A DNA stretch of 64,000 nucleotides. Source: an uncultured Bacteroides sp. GTDB lineage: Bacteria > Bacteroidota > Bacteroidia > Bacteroidales > Bacteroidaceae. How positions within the stretch are numbered: the first letter of the stretch is position 1; the number at the start of each line of letters is the position of its first letter. The notes below the pieces were generated by a model. The model saw only the letters and a list, made by a program, of their open reading frames with translations, had not been told where the DNA came from and searched no databases. The position numbers and the translations under genes are program-made. Positions 34,315 to 42,345 of this stretch are shown here, piece after piece. The DNA lies in contig CAQOGY010000005.1 of the NCBI GenBank assembly GCA_948847595.1, positions 229,675 to 293,674 on the forward strand, written 5' to 3'.

Positions 34315-35955
34315 ATGAATAACTCAATAAAATACTTCGCTTTTTCGATGCTGCTGGCTGCAATGGCAAGCTGCACGGAGAGTGACATTATTCAAACCGT
34401 CGGCTCACTGCCGGACGAAACGCCAATGAACAATGTAGGAAGCCGGTTATATAGTACAAAGACTTTCTCCAACATGATTACCATTCTCATGTATGAGGAT
34501 GACGAACCGGCTACCGATGAAATAGGCTATACACTGACAAAGCCCGCCACTGCGAATGTTACGGTGAAAGCCACCGCATCTCCTGAACTGGTAGCTGCCT
34601 ACAATACTGACCACAATACGGAAATGAAGGAATTTCCCGCTGCCAATGTCACCTTTGAAGGTGACGGTTCACTTACCATACCTGCGGGAAAGAAAACTGC
34701 CGAGAATATCAGGGTCACTTTTTCTCCCGAAGGGCTGGAACATGAAACAATTTATTTACTGGCTATCACGTTGACACAAAATCCTGCGGGAGTGGAAGCC
34801 GCAACAGGCAAACAAACAATCTATTACAGAATAAGCTATCGGGAGAAGATTACCACTTGCGAACCCGAAACAGGCGGTACCATAACAGAAATCCCGCCTC
34901 TACTCCCTAATGTGACTTCGGTATTCTATGTAAATACCGAGTTCTATCAACCCGCGATTGTTGCGGGATGGGGAATCTACGCAGATGACATGATGACCTT
35001 CCCTACCCCTCTATATAGTATAGGAAATATTATAAACTTGAAAAGGGCAACAATTGATTATGATGCTTCCAGCCAGCGTGCGTTGCTGCAATTAGGGAGC
35101 GACCTATCTTATGTGTTAGAACATAGAGATAAATATGTCCGCCACCTTCAGGAATATGAACGCAAGGTTTGTATATGTATTGAAAATGGCGGCAAAGGCA
35201 TTGGTTTCTGCAATATGAACGAAACACAGATAACAGACTTTGCGCGACAGGTGAAAGATGTGGTAGAACGTTACCATCTAGACGGGGTAAACCTATGGGA
35301 TGAAGATAGTAAATACGGTAAAGCAGGAATGCCGGAAAGGAATACGACTTCATATCCTCGACTGATAAAAGCACTGCGCGAAGTATTACCCTCCGAGAAA
35401 CTAGTGACATTGGTAGATAAAGGGGATGCTACAGAATATTTCTACGACGTCAATAAATGTGGCGGTATTGAAGTGGGCAGATACCTTGATTATGTATGGC
35501 ACGGTTATTTTTCACCAACACAAGAATTGCAAATCATTAACCCCAATTCAGATGGAAGCCCCCAAAAATACAGCCAATATACACGTAGGTCTATTGCCGG
35601 ACTGGATGCTTCTTCTTACGGGAGCGTAAATATACCACGTTATCCTAACACTCATTCTGAGGAAATGGGTACACCTGCAGCAGAAATTATCGCTCAATGG
35701 AAATCAGCAGGAAATAAAAAAAGTAACATTCTGGTTTTCGGAGATGACCTTATCGGTCAAGAATATGGTGATAGAGAGGGAGCGGTTAAGTATATGTTGG
35801 ATTCGTATGGATTTATGCAATTTATGGATGATGGTGATGGATGGGACTTTACTATGGATAATATTTCTTGGGGGCTTGTAATGTATTATGGAGGGTATTT
35901 GAACTCGGCTCTAGGTACGGGTGCTGATAACAATCCCTACTTAAAAGATTGGTAA
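34315..35955 (+). CDS. DUF1735-GH18 lipoprotein with altered active site
   Basis: 546 residues. Lipobox LLAAMASCTES. An N-terminal DUF1735 (BT_3987-like) beta domain covers about 50-175 (TANVTVKATASPELVAAYNT), followed by a GH18 domain (about 205-545). The active-site stretch is LDGVNLWDEDSKYG: Asp323, Asn326, Trp328 and Glu330. The general acid Glu330 is kept, but the Asp normally two residues before it is Trp, which should hurt substrate-assisted catalysis. It may be a glycan-binding protein, or an enzyme with unusual specificity. The last third uses more A/T-rich codons than its neighbours. Confidence 0.78.
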   Translation: MNNSIKYFAFSMLLAAMASCTESDIIQTVGSLPDETPMNNVGSRLYSTKTFSNMITILMYEDDEPATDEIGYTLTKPATANVTVKATASPELVAAYNTDHNTEMKEFPAANVTFEGDGSLTIPAGKKTAENIRVTFSPEGLEHETIYLLAITLTQNPAGVEAATGKQTIYYRISYREKITTCEPETGGTITEIPPLLPNVTSVFYVNTEFYQPAIVAGWGIYADDMMTFPTPLYSIGNIINLKRATIDYDASSQRALLQLGSDLSYVLEHRDKYVRHLQEYERKVCICIENGGKGIGFCNMNETQITDFARQVKDVVERYHLDGVNLWDEDSKYGKAGMPERNTTSYPRLIKALREVLPSEKLVTLVDKGDATEYFYDVNKCGGIEVGRYLDYVWHGYFSPTQELQIINPNSDGSPQKYSQYTRRSIAGLDASSYGSVNIPRYPNTHSEEMGTPAAEIIAQWKSAGNKKSNILVFGDDLIGQEYGDREGAVKYMLDSYGFMQFMDDGDGWDFTMDNISWGLVMYYGGYLNSALGTGADNNPYLKDW

Positions 35956-36122
35956 ATTAACAATAATCACTTGCAAAATATAGAAAAACTAACAAAACAG
36001 TTTAAGCTGCAACAGACTGCGTTACTAAGTTCTAATTATACAGCTAGGAGGAGTATTACAATAAAACAGAAAGTACGTGGCAGCCAAGAACTGATAATTA
36101 TTAATCTTAAAAAATAAAAATT

Positions 36123-37058
36123 ATGAAGACTTTTTTTAAGCTTTTTGCAACTTTGTTTTTGGGTTTGTTCATTGCTAATTGCAGCAATGACGTGGACATG
36201 GAAGTAGCATCGCAAGACGCTCAAACTCCCGTTACTCGTGGTGTATCAGCTAAAACGCCAAAGCTGACAACGTACATTGAAACCAACGACATCAACCCGT
36301 TGAACATGGGTGAGTATTACTTCACCGGTACAGATCCGAAAGACTACGTTGTAGATCATGTGATTCTGTTCGCATCAAACATTCGCGGTACGAAAACAAC
36401 TGTAGAGTTGTATCACAACAACAACCAAAGTCATATTTTGGCTAATGTAAACACATTGGTACGTCCGTTGCAAGACAAAGGCATCAAGGTGTTGCTTGGT
36501 CTATTGGGAGACCATACAGGTATTGGTTTTGCTAATCTGACTTCCGCTCAGATTGACTCGTTCGCACAGCAGCTAGCAGATTGCGTTGCCACTTATGGAC
36601 TTGACGGTGTAGACTTTGATGATGAGTATGCCGAATATGGAAAAATATCCGGCACTCCGGGACAAAGTGGCACTATCTTTAGCCAGTTGGTTGTACGCTT
36701 ACGCGAATTGATGCCCAATAAACTGATTACGGCTTTCCGCTTTGGTAATGCTGTTGGCTTCAATCAAGATGCTTTGGATGCTCTCGACTATATGTGGCCG
36801 GACTTTAGCTTCAATCAGCCTGCTCCTGCCGGATTCCCCAATAGCAAGTGGGCAAGAATGTCAATACATTATACAGACAACAGACCTGCCGACAGATACA
36901 TCCAAAGTTGTGCACAAAACTATGGTGACGCCGGTGCAATCATGATGTTCAATGTACGCAACACAGATGCTTCCGCAAAGATGAATCTCTTTGCTTCACG
37001 TGTATGGGGCGGAAAGACAGTTAGCTGGACAGGGACTTCTCATCCGAAAGACTATTAA
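36123..37058 (+). CDS. Endo-beta-N-acetylglucosaminidase, GH18 (EndoF1/EndoH type)
   Basis: 311 residues. Lipoprotein signal (LFLGLFIANCSND). The GH18 signature LDGVDFDDEYAEYG is complete: Asp161, Asp164, Asp166 and catalytic Glu168. Other EndoF-type stretches are VKVLLGLLGDHTGIGFANLT-like (preceded by LQDKGI), LNPLNMGEYYF-type N-terminal sequence, and LDYMWPDFSFNQPAP. It is predicted to cut the chitobiose core of N-linked glycans at the cell surface, releasing oligosaccharide for the SusCD pair. This is the only member of the three GH18-fold proteins here with an intact motif, so it is the probable enzyme of the locus. Confidence 0.92.
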   Translation: MKTFFKLFATLFLGLFIANCSNDVDMEVASQDAQTPVTRGVSAKTPKLTTYIETNDINPLNMGEYYFTGTDPKDYVVDHVILFASNIRGTKTTVELYHNNNQSHILANVNTLVRPLQDKGIKVLLGLLGDHTGIGFANLTSAQIDSFAQQLADCVATYGLDGVDFDDEYAEYGKISGTPGQSGTIFSQLVVRLRELMPNKLITAFRFGNAVGFNQDALDALDYMWPDFSFNQPAPAGFPNSKWARMSIHYTDNRPADRYIQSCAQNYGDAGAIMMFNVRNTDASAKMNLFASRVWGGKTVSWTGTSHPKDY

Positions 37059-37465
37059 TGTCATGCGCTAACTAAATCCAATGCAACGGTTCAGTCTTAG
37101 GACGACCGTTGCATCGGATAGAAAAGAAAAATGTTTGAAGGTGCTGTCTTTGCAGAGAGCATTCTTAAAAGATGGCACTTTCAAAATAATCTGTCCGAAA
37201 GAACAAAACTCAGAAACAACCATTCATAATCATCTATTGATGTACAGACCGGTTACCTTATATCTCAAAGGCTAGTAAACAACATACTTTGTAAACCTTG
37301 AAAATAATGCAATGAAATCATGAAAGAAGGATTGAAAACAAAGTCGGTGGATAGCGCAAATGCCACCTACCATAAAGAAGATTATAATCCGCTTTACTTA
37401 AAGCGTCAATATAAAAAAATTAGTAATCACCTGTTAATAATAAACTTTTAAAAACCAAGAATCGC
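37059..37465. other. Intergenic region inside the PUL
   Basis: About 400 nt between the endoglycosidase and the LamG lipoprotein genes. It begins with a hairpin (arms 37077-37090 and 37105-37118) and otherwise holds only short reading frames, including a 43-codon frame at 37320-37451 that I could not support. Spacing elsewhere in this PUL is under 170 nt, so it may hold a processing site or a decayed gene. Confidence 0.4.
37077..37118. repeat. Hairpin after the endoglycosidase gene
   Basis: TCCAATGCAACGGT (37077-37090) and ACCGTTGCATCGGA (37105-37118) pair with one mismatch around a 14-nt loop. There is no T run, so it is more likely an mRNA end-protection or processing structure than a terminator. 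Confidence 0.55.
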
Positions 37466-38731
37466 ATGAAAACAAAAAGTATTATTCGAGGCATCTTATC
37501 ATTCGCCTCATTTGCGAGTGTCACCGTGGGCACGCTGACAGCACTTGCCGGTTGTGATAACAAAGACTACAGCAACGCTTCGCCTTTCGACAACGTGGTC
37601 TATCTGGATGCCGCCGAGCTAAAGGATGTATCGAACTTTACCTTCAACCGTACTATCGAGACGGGACAGAGGGAAATCTCCGCACTGTTGGCACGTCCCG
37701 CAGGCGAGGATATCAATGTGGGTATTAATGTAGAACCTTCGTTGGTTGATACCTACAACGCCCGATTGGGGACTAATTATACTATACTCGATGCCAAGCA
37801 CTACAAACTATCGGCACAGCAAACGGTCATTCCGAAAGGTAAAACCAGTTCCAAACCTGTCACCATCGACTTTAACGAGCTGACAGGGCTTGAAATTGAT
37901 GCCAGCTACCTGCTTCCCGTCACCATCAGTCAGGTGTCCGGCGGCATGAATACTCTGGGTGGTTCGAAAACCATCTGCTACGTCATCCGCCGTTCAAGCG
38001 CCATCACTACGGCAGTCAACTTGAAAAGTAATTTCTTTGAAGTGCCGGGCTTCGACAAAGACAGCCCAACCGCCGATGTGGTAAACAATATGACGCAACT
38101 CACCTTTGAAGCTATCATCCGTGTGAACGACTTCAAGAATGGTGCTGACCCAAGGGAAATCACCACCATCATGGGTATCGAGCAATACTGCCTCTTCCGC
38201 ATAGGCGATGCTAACTTCCCCGCACAGCAGTTGCAGTTCTCGTGTAATGAGATAAAATTCCCGCTCGCCGACTACAACAAGCTGTTGCAGGCAGGCGAAT
38301 GGTATCACGTAGCAGTGACCTTCGATACGGAACAGAAAGTGGCAGTCATCTATGTAGACGGACGTGAGCAAAGCCGCATAGAAGATTATGGCAAAGGAGA
38401 ACCCATCAATCTGGGTATGCAAAAAGAAAAGGACTTCAAATTCAAGATTGGTCATTCTTATGGTGAACCGGAAGATATGTCCCGCCAACTCGACGGCGAA
38501 ATCTGTGAAGTGCGCGTATGGAACGTTGTCCGTTCCCAGCAAGAAATCTTCGATAATATGTATAACATAGAAGACCCCGTGAACACACCCGGGCTGCAAG
38601 CTTATTGGAAGTTCAACGAGGGTCAAGGGGATATCGCCAAAGACTATACCGGACATGGAAACGATGCGAAAGCACACGCCAAAGCTGTATGGCCGACCGG
38701 CATCGAAGTGACGCAGAAAAACAAAGAATAA
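37466..38731 (+). CDS. DUF1735-LamG surface lipoprotein
   Basis: 421 residues. Lipoprotein signal with TALAGCDNK. A DUF1735 beta domain (about 45-165; VGINVEPSLVDTYNARLGTN) is followed by a concanavalin A-like LamG domain (about 180-415; LTFEAIIRVNDFKNG, EWYHVAVTFDTEQKVAVIYV, GEICEVRVWNVVRSQQEIFD, LQAYWKFNEGQGDIAKDYTG). No catalytic motif is evident, so a glycan-binding role at the cell surface is likely. It is the last gene of the PUL, followed by a long hairpin. Confidence 0.85.
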   Translation: MKTKSIIRGILSFASFASVTVGTLTALAGCDNKDYSNASPFDNVVYLDAAELKDVSNFTFNRTIETGQREISALLARPAGEDINVGINVEPSLVDTYNARLGTNYTILDAKHYKLSAQQTVIPKGKTSSKPVTIDFNELTGLEIDASYLLPVTISQVSGGMNTLGGSKTICYVIRRSSAITTAVNLKSNFFEVPGFDKDSPTADVVNNMTQLTFEAIIRVNDFKNGADPREITTIMGIEQYCLFRIGDANFPAQQLQFSCNEIKFPLADYNKLLQAGEWYHVAVTFDTEQKVAVIYVDGREQSRIEDYGKGEPINLGMQKEKDFKFKIGHSYGEPEDMSRQLDGEICEVRVWNVVRSQQEIFDNMYNIEDPVNTPGLQAYWKFNEGQGDIAKDYTGHGNDAKAHAKAVWPTGIEVTQKNKE

Positions 38732-39234
38732 TCAAGTATGGAGAATTCCGGGCACTATCCCATTAAAGAACCAAGCCCCTCTTCTCCTATTTAACCAATC
38801 ATCCTTCGGAAGCTACTAACTCTTCCAACGCTCATAGAATTAACTGGAGAGAAAGTTTCGAGTGAAAACAAGAGTAGTAGCAACCGAAGATTCTTGAGCT
38901 TTAAGCGCCGTGACATTTTTGTTCTTATTTTAAGTATTATACGGGAAGAAACAAAAATGTCACAGCGCTTATAATCAACATCTTAAGCCTTAAATGCCCC
39001 TCTATTTTATATAAGTTTACAAAAATCATCTATAGGCTTTTCGCTTTTATCAGAAGAAAACTGCACTTTTTACTAGAAGTTTGGTAAATGGAATGCTCGC
39101 CAAATAAATTTACACAATAAACTCACTTTGATAGAAGGTAGTCTTTTTCACTATCTATGGGATATATTATTGTCAAAGAGTAGCTATTATCTAAAAAAAG
39201 TCGTAGCTTTGCAATAACCTAAAAATAAATTGAA
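38732..39234. other. Intergenic region after the PUL
   Basis: About 500 nt without a credible gene. It contains the large hairpin at 38902-38971 and, just before the next gene, a -7-like box TAGCTTTG (39204-39211). The rest is AT-rich and featureless to me. Confidence 0.5.
38902..38971. terminator. Long hairpin, probable PUL terminator
   Basis: TAAGCGCCGTGACATTTTTG and its complement (38902-38922 with 38951-38971) form a 21-bp stem with one mismatch and a 28-nt loop. T-rich sequence lies inside the arms rather than after them, so termination is likely but not certain. Confidence 0.5.
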
Positions 39235-40143
39235 ATGGAACAACAAGATAAATATATACGCTTTGACTGGGCTGTGAAGAGACTTCTCCGCCAAAAAGCA
39301 AATTTCGGCGTATTGGAAGGTTTCCTGACCGTTCTTCTCGGTGAAAACGTGAAAATCATAGAGATATTGGAAAGTGAAAGTAACCAACAAACAATCGATG
39401 ATAAATTCAACCGGGTAGACATCAAAGCCAAAAACAGCAAGGATGAAATCATTATTGTAGAGATCCAAAATACACGGGAACTCTATTATCTGGAACGTAT
39501 CTTATACGGAGTGGCTAAAGCAATCACAGAACATATTTCTTTAGGCGAACGTTACTATGCAGTGAAAAAGATTTACTCCATCAGCATTCTGTACTTTGAT
39601 ATCGGCAAGGGAGAAGATTATTTGTATCACGGCCAAAACCATTTTATCGGAGTACACACAGGAGACAGACTGGAAGTGACCACCAAAGAAAAGGACGCCA
39701 TCGTTCATAAAATTCCAGCAGAAATCTTTCCAGAGTATTTCCTGATTCGCGTGAATGAATTTGATAAAGTAGCCGTCACTCCATTGGAAGAGTGGATTGA
39801 ATACTTGAAAACCGGTTGCATTCGACCCGACACCAAAGCTCCCGGATTGGAAGAAGCACGCCGGAAACTTATTTATTACAATATGTCCAAAGAAGAACGG
39901 CATGCCTACGACGAACATCTAAGTGCCATCATGATACAAAACGACGTATTGGATGGAGCAAAGCTGGAAGGTAGAATGGAAGGACGTATGGAAGGACGTA
40001 TGGAAGGACGTATGGAAGGTAGAATGGAAGGTAGAATGGAAGAAAGACTAGAAATTGCTAATAATTTAAAGTCATTAGGATTAGACATAGCAGCCATTCA
40101 TAAAGCTACCGGACTATCGCTGGAGGAAATAGAGAAGTTATAA
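39235..40143 (+). CDS. Rpn-family/PD-(D/E)XK nuclease-like protein with EGRM repeats
   Basis: 302 residues of the Rpn-like family, annotated as PD-(D/E)XK nuclease family transposase. It has the N-terminal FDWAVKRLLRQKANFGVLEG and the nuclease core FNRVDIKAKNSKDEIIIVEI followed by QNTRELYYLERI, with Asp...Glu-x-Gln instead of Glu-x-Lys. Related Rpn proteins cut DNA and promote RecA-independent recombination; some act in phage defence. Near the C-terminus six identical EGRM tetrapeptides plus EERL make a charged, probably helical linker before ANNLKSLGLDIAAIHKATGL. It has its own -7-like box and lies in an accessory stretch. Confidence 0.82.
   Translation: MEQQDKYIRFDWAVKRLLRQKANFGVLEGFLTVLLGENVKIIEILESESNQQTIDDKFNRVDIKAKNSKDEIIIVEIQNTRELYYLERILYGVAKAITEHISLGERYYAVKKIYSISILYFDIGKGEDYLYHGQNHFIGVHTGDRLEVTTKEKDAIVHKIPAEIFPEYFLIRVNEFDKVAVTPLEEWIEYLKTGCIRPDTKAPGLEEARRKLIYYNMSKEERHAYDEHLSAIMIQNDVLDGAKLEGRMEGRMEGRMEGRMEGRMEGRMEERLEIANNLKSLGLDIAAIHKATGLSLEEIEKL
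39967..40050 (+). repeat. 12-bp in-frame minisatellite in the Rpn-like gene
   Basis: Six 12-bp units (39967-40038), each encoding EGRM, plus a degenerate seventh. Units are GAAGGTAGAATG or GAAGGACGTATG in the order A-B-B-B-A-A. Because units are 12 bp, copy-number changes keep the frame. Confidence 0.9.
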
Positions 40144-40198
40144 ACAATCAAAGCCTATAAGAATATTGAATTATAAACAAGAGTCATATAAGAGTTAC

Positions 40199-40309
40199 CT
40201 TTGTCAAAGATATCTCCTACCTTATACTGTAGATGGCAGACGGCTAGTAAAAATCGGTATCGTTTTCGATGCCGAAAAACGAAATTTGGGAGAATGGATG
40301 ATTGGATGA
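40199..40309 (+). pseudogene. C-terminal relic of an AAA-ATPase/PD-(D/E)XK (DUF1703-like) gene
   Basis: An open stretch reads YLLPYTVDGRRLVKIGIVFD then AEKRNLGEWMIG and a stop. This resembles the end of the AAA-ATPase-like, PD-(D/E)XK-tailed proteins common in Bacteroides (pattern LPY...DGR...KIGV.F....R.I.EW.I). No start or upstream domain remains; the Rpn-like gene ends 56 nt before. The match is from memory of the family pattern, so confidence is modest. Confidence 0.4.
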
Positions 40310-40623
40310 TGCAGACTGCAATATTATTTATATACAATTGAGAGGTGTCTGCAACATCCAGATACCTCTCTTTATTTTAATATTTTTCGCCACAAATCCA
40401 TCTTCTGTAATTATAGATATTTTACACTATATTTTAACACATGAAAATATTCAAAAATTGAGCCCCATCATAACCTGCCTTTTTCAATAAAGACAGAAAA
40501 TATAACATTACAAAGCAATTATACAACTTTTACTTACAATCTCCTATTAACCACCCACATTTTTTATAATACCCCAACAAATTACACACTCTTAATATTA
40601 CAAATATTAGACAAATCATTACA

Positions 40624-40636
40624 TTTACTTCGTAAA
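40624..40636. promoter_or_regulatory. Shared palindrome TTTACTTCGTAAA, copy 1
   Basis: TTTAC-TTC-GTAAA, preceded by ATCATTA-like sequence, 434 nt before the short AraC-type gene. An identical 13-mer in the same setting lies at 42065-42077. Confidence 0.4.
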
Positions 40637-41069
40637 GATAATTTCTTATCTATTGCAAAGAAAAATAGTATTGTAGTTGTTAATTTGTATATGATAAATC
40701 AAACACAAACAGCTATTGGCAGACAATCCAATAGTAAACCCTTTAAATCCAGGTCGCCTCCTTTCTCTGTCTCCACTTAACAGGCTAATTATATAATGCC
40801 GAAAACAAAAATAAAAAAATAAACAAAACATCATTACTTGGGAGGAGGTGCTTTTTTTCCTTGACAAATTAAAACATTAATATTTAGACTTTGAATATAG
40901 AACTTGATTCTGAATATTGACCTCCCACATAACGAACAATTAAGAGATCATATTATTTGAGTTTGTAGTCATATACAGCTATGCTTTCATAGTTGTAGGA
41001 CATATTTGTGTTTTTCTATAAAAGGAAAAAGGCTATTCAAGCAAGTAGCGTCACTAAAAATATAATAAC

Positions 41070-41666
41070 ATGAATCTTTTAAAAAGAACATTGATTTCTA
41101 TCTCAACGATAAAAGCAATAATTATTTCATTATACTCATACATACCCCATTTATTAACATTAAAGAGAGAAAACGATCTTCTAAAAGAAGAAATTCAATA
41201 TCTGATTAATTCTTTTCCTAACGTACATCACCCGCTTACATTACCCCACACTTCTTTGCAAAATATCGGTAACAATGATAACACATCACCAACTTTACCA
41301 GCCTCTGTTAAAGTTCTAAATGAAAATGATTACAACCTTATTAACAAAGTGAAAAATTTGGTGTTGGAAAGCCTGACCGATATAGATAAGATAACAATAA
41401 AAAAAATATCCAAAGATGTTGGTATGAGCCGAACCAAATTTTACGAATTATGGGTGTCCATCACAGGTGAAGCTCCAAATTTTTTTATTCATCGAATCCG
41501 TATGGAAAAAGCATGGGAATTATTGACTAGTGGAAAATATGCTGTAAATGAAATACCTAATTTGATTGGATTAAAGGACGAAAAAAACTTCCGGGAACGT
41601 TTCAAGAAACACTTTGGGATAACACCGAGTGAAGCCATCAAAAGGGTTGGAAAATCATCCATTTAA
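41070..41666 (+). CDS. Truncated hybrid-regulator paralog with AraC DNA-binding domain
   Basis: 198 residues. The N-terminus has one hydrophobic segment and a remnant of a histidine-kinase dimerisation helix (LLKEEIQYLINSFPNVHHPLT, residues about 36-55), in which the phospho-acceptor His position is Pro. After a short linker comes an AraC/HTH_18 domain (about 100-195; ITIKKISKDVGMSRTKFYEL, FRERFKKHFGITPSEAI). Compared with the paralog at 42346 the ATPase and receiver domains are missing. It could compete for or share DNA sites with the larger protein. Matching upstream sequence shows it arose by duplication. Confidence 0.7.
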   Translation: MNLLKRTLISISTIKAIIISLYSYIPHLLTLKRENDLLKEEIQYLINSFPNVHHPLTLPHTSLQNIGNNDNTSPTLPASVKVLNENDYNLINKVKNLVLESLTDIDKITIKKISKDVGMSRTKFYELWVSITGEAPNFFIHRIRMEKAWELLTSGKYAVNEIPNLIGLKDEKNFRERFKKHFGITPSEAIKRVGKSSI

Positions 41667-42345
41667 CGGTCAGTCCGTATAATATTGGAAAAATCGTAAG
41701 TTGCCCGTCATTGATAAATTAGAGGTCAATGGCGAGCTTCTTGTCAAGAGAAAACAACAAGGAAGTTACACTTGTGCATCTATACAGACAGACTTGTGCA
41801 GCAAGCTTGACACACTTGTGTATCCCCAAAGTTACTCAACAGCAACAGACTAAATCATCCGTATGAAATAGCTAATAGAAAGCCGGAATTTATTAATTCA
41901 TGCTATAGAATACTTTAAATTAACCTGATGATTCTGGTAAAGTATGCATATTACCAACAAATCACAATATAACTATACCATTTCACGCACTCTTAACACC
42001 ATACAGCAACAAATCAGTATTCAAGACTGACAACAGTATCTACTTATTAGAACTTATCATTATTTTTACTTCGTAAAAATAGACCAATCATCCCTTCTTA
42101 TAAAAACCTAATCTCCATCATCTTTTCAGTTGATATATGAGGAAATACATACGCTCCCCTACGCATCTAAAGTAGCCCAAACAATATTCAACCAATAAAA
42201 CTGATTAATAATTGTTACTTAGAGGATATTCACCGTTTCTTTCAAAAAAATGATTCAAAATATCAAGATAGTGAATTTCCTCTTTTTTCCTCAAACGAAA
42301 GCAACGGGTTTATTTCATCTGAGTGACGTCACTAAAAAATATAAT
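41667..42345. other. Intergenic region between the two regulator paralogs
   Basis: About 680 nt. It contains three ACTTGTG words between 41769 and 41821 and the palindrome copy at 42065-42077. An in-frame ATG at 42250 exists, but the sequence up to 42345 aligns with the non-coding leader of the paralog, so it is treated as untranslated. Confidence 0.5.
42065..42077. promoter_or_regulatory. Shared palindrome TTTACTTCGTAAA, copy 2
   Basis: Identical to the 13-mer at 40624-40636, also preceded by TATCATTA, 269 nt before the start of the larger regulator gene. Confidence 0.4.

Larger units (their letters stand above)
40144..41069. other. Long AT-rich intergenic region
   Basis: About 925 nt. The first part (40199-40309) holds a decayed gene fragment. 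The remainder has only short random frames on either strand. A TTTACTTCGTAAA palindrome occurs at 40624-40636 and is shared with the region upstream of the next regulator gene. Confidence 0.5.

Noticed and set aside
37081..37275. 64-codon frame after the endoglycosidase gene
   Set aside because: It begins within a hairpin arm, shows no signal peptide or domain, and competes with other equally poor frames in the same stretch.
37320..37451. 43-codon frame MKEGLKTKSVDSANATYHKE and onward
   Set aside because: Composition is plausible, but there is no promoter, coupling or recognised family; not enough to call a gene.
39967..40050. Regular short repeats that might suggest a CRISPR-like array
   Set aside because: Units are 12 bp, contiguous with no spacers, and in frame inside a protein gene; this is a coding minisatellite.
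40646..40867. 73-codon minus-strand frame in the long AT-rich gap
   Set aside because: Random-looking composition, no promoter, and no neighbouring operon; treated as non-coding.
42250..42345. Upstream ATG extending the larger hybrid regulator by 32 residues
   Set aside because: The stretch just before 42346 matches the untranslated leader of the paralog at 41070, so the extension is probably not translated.
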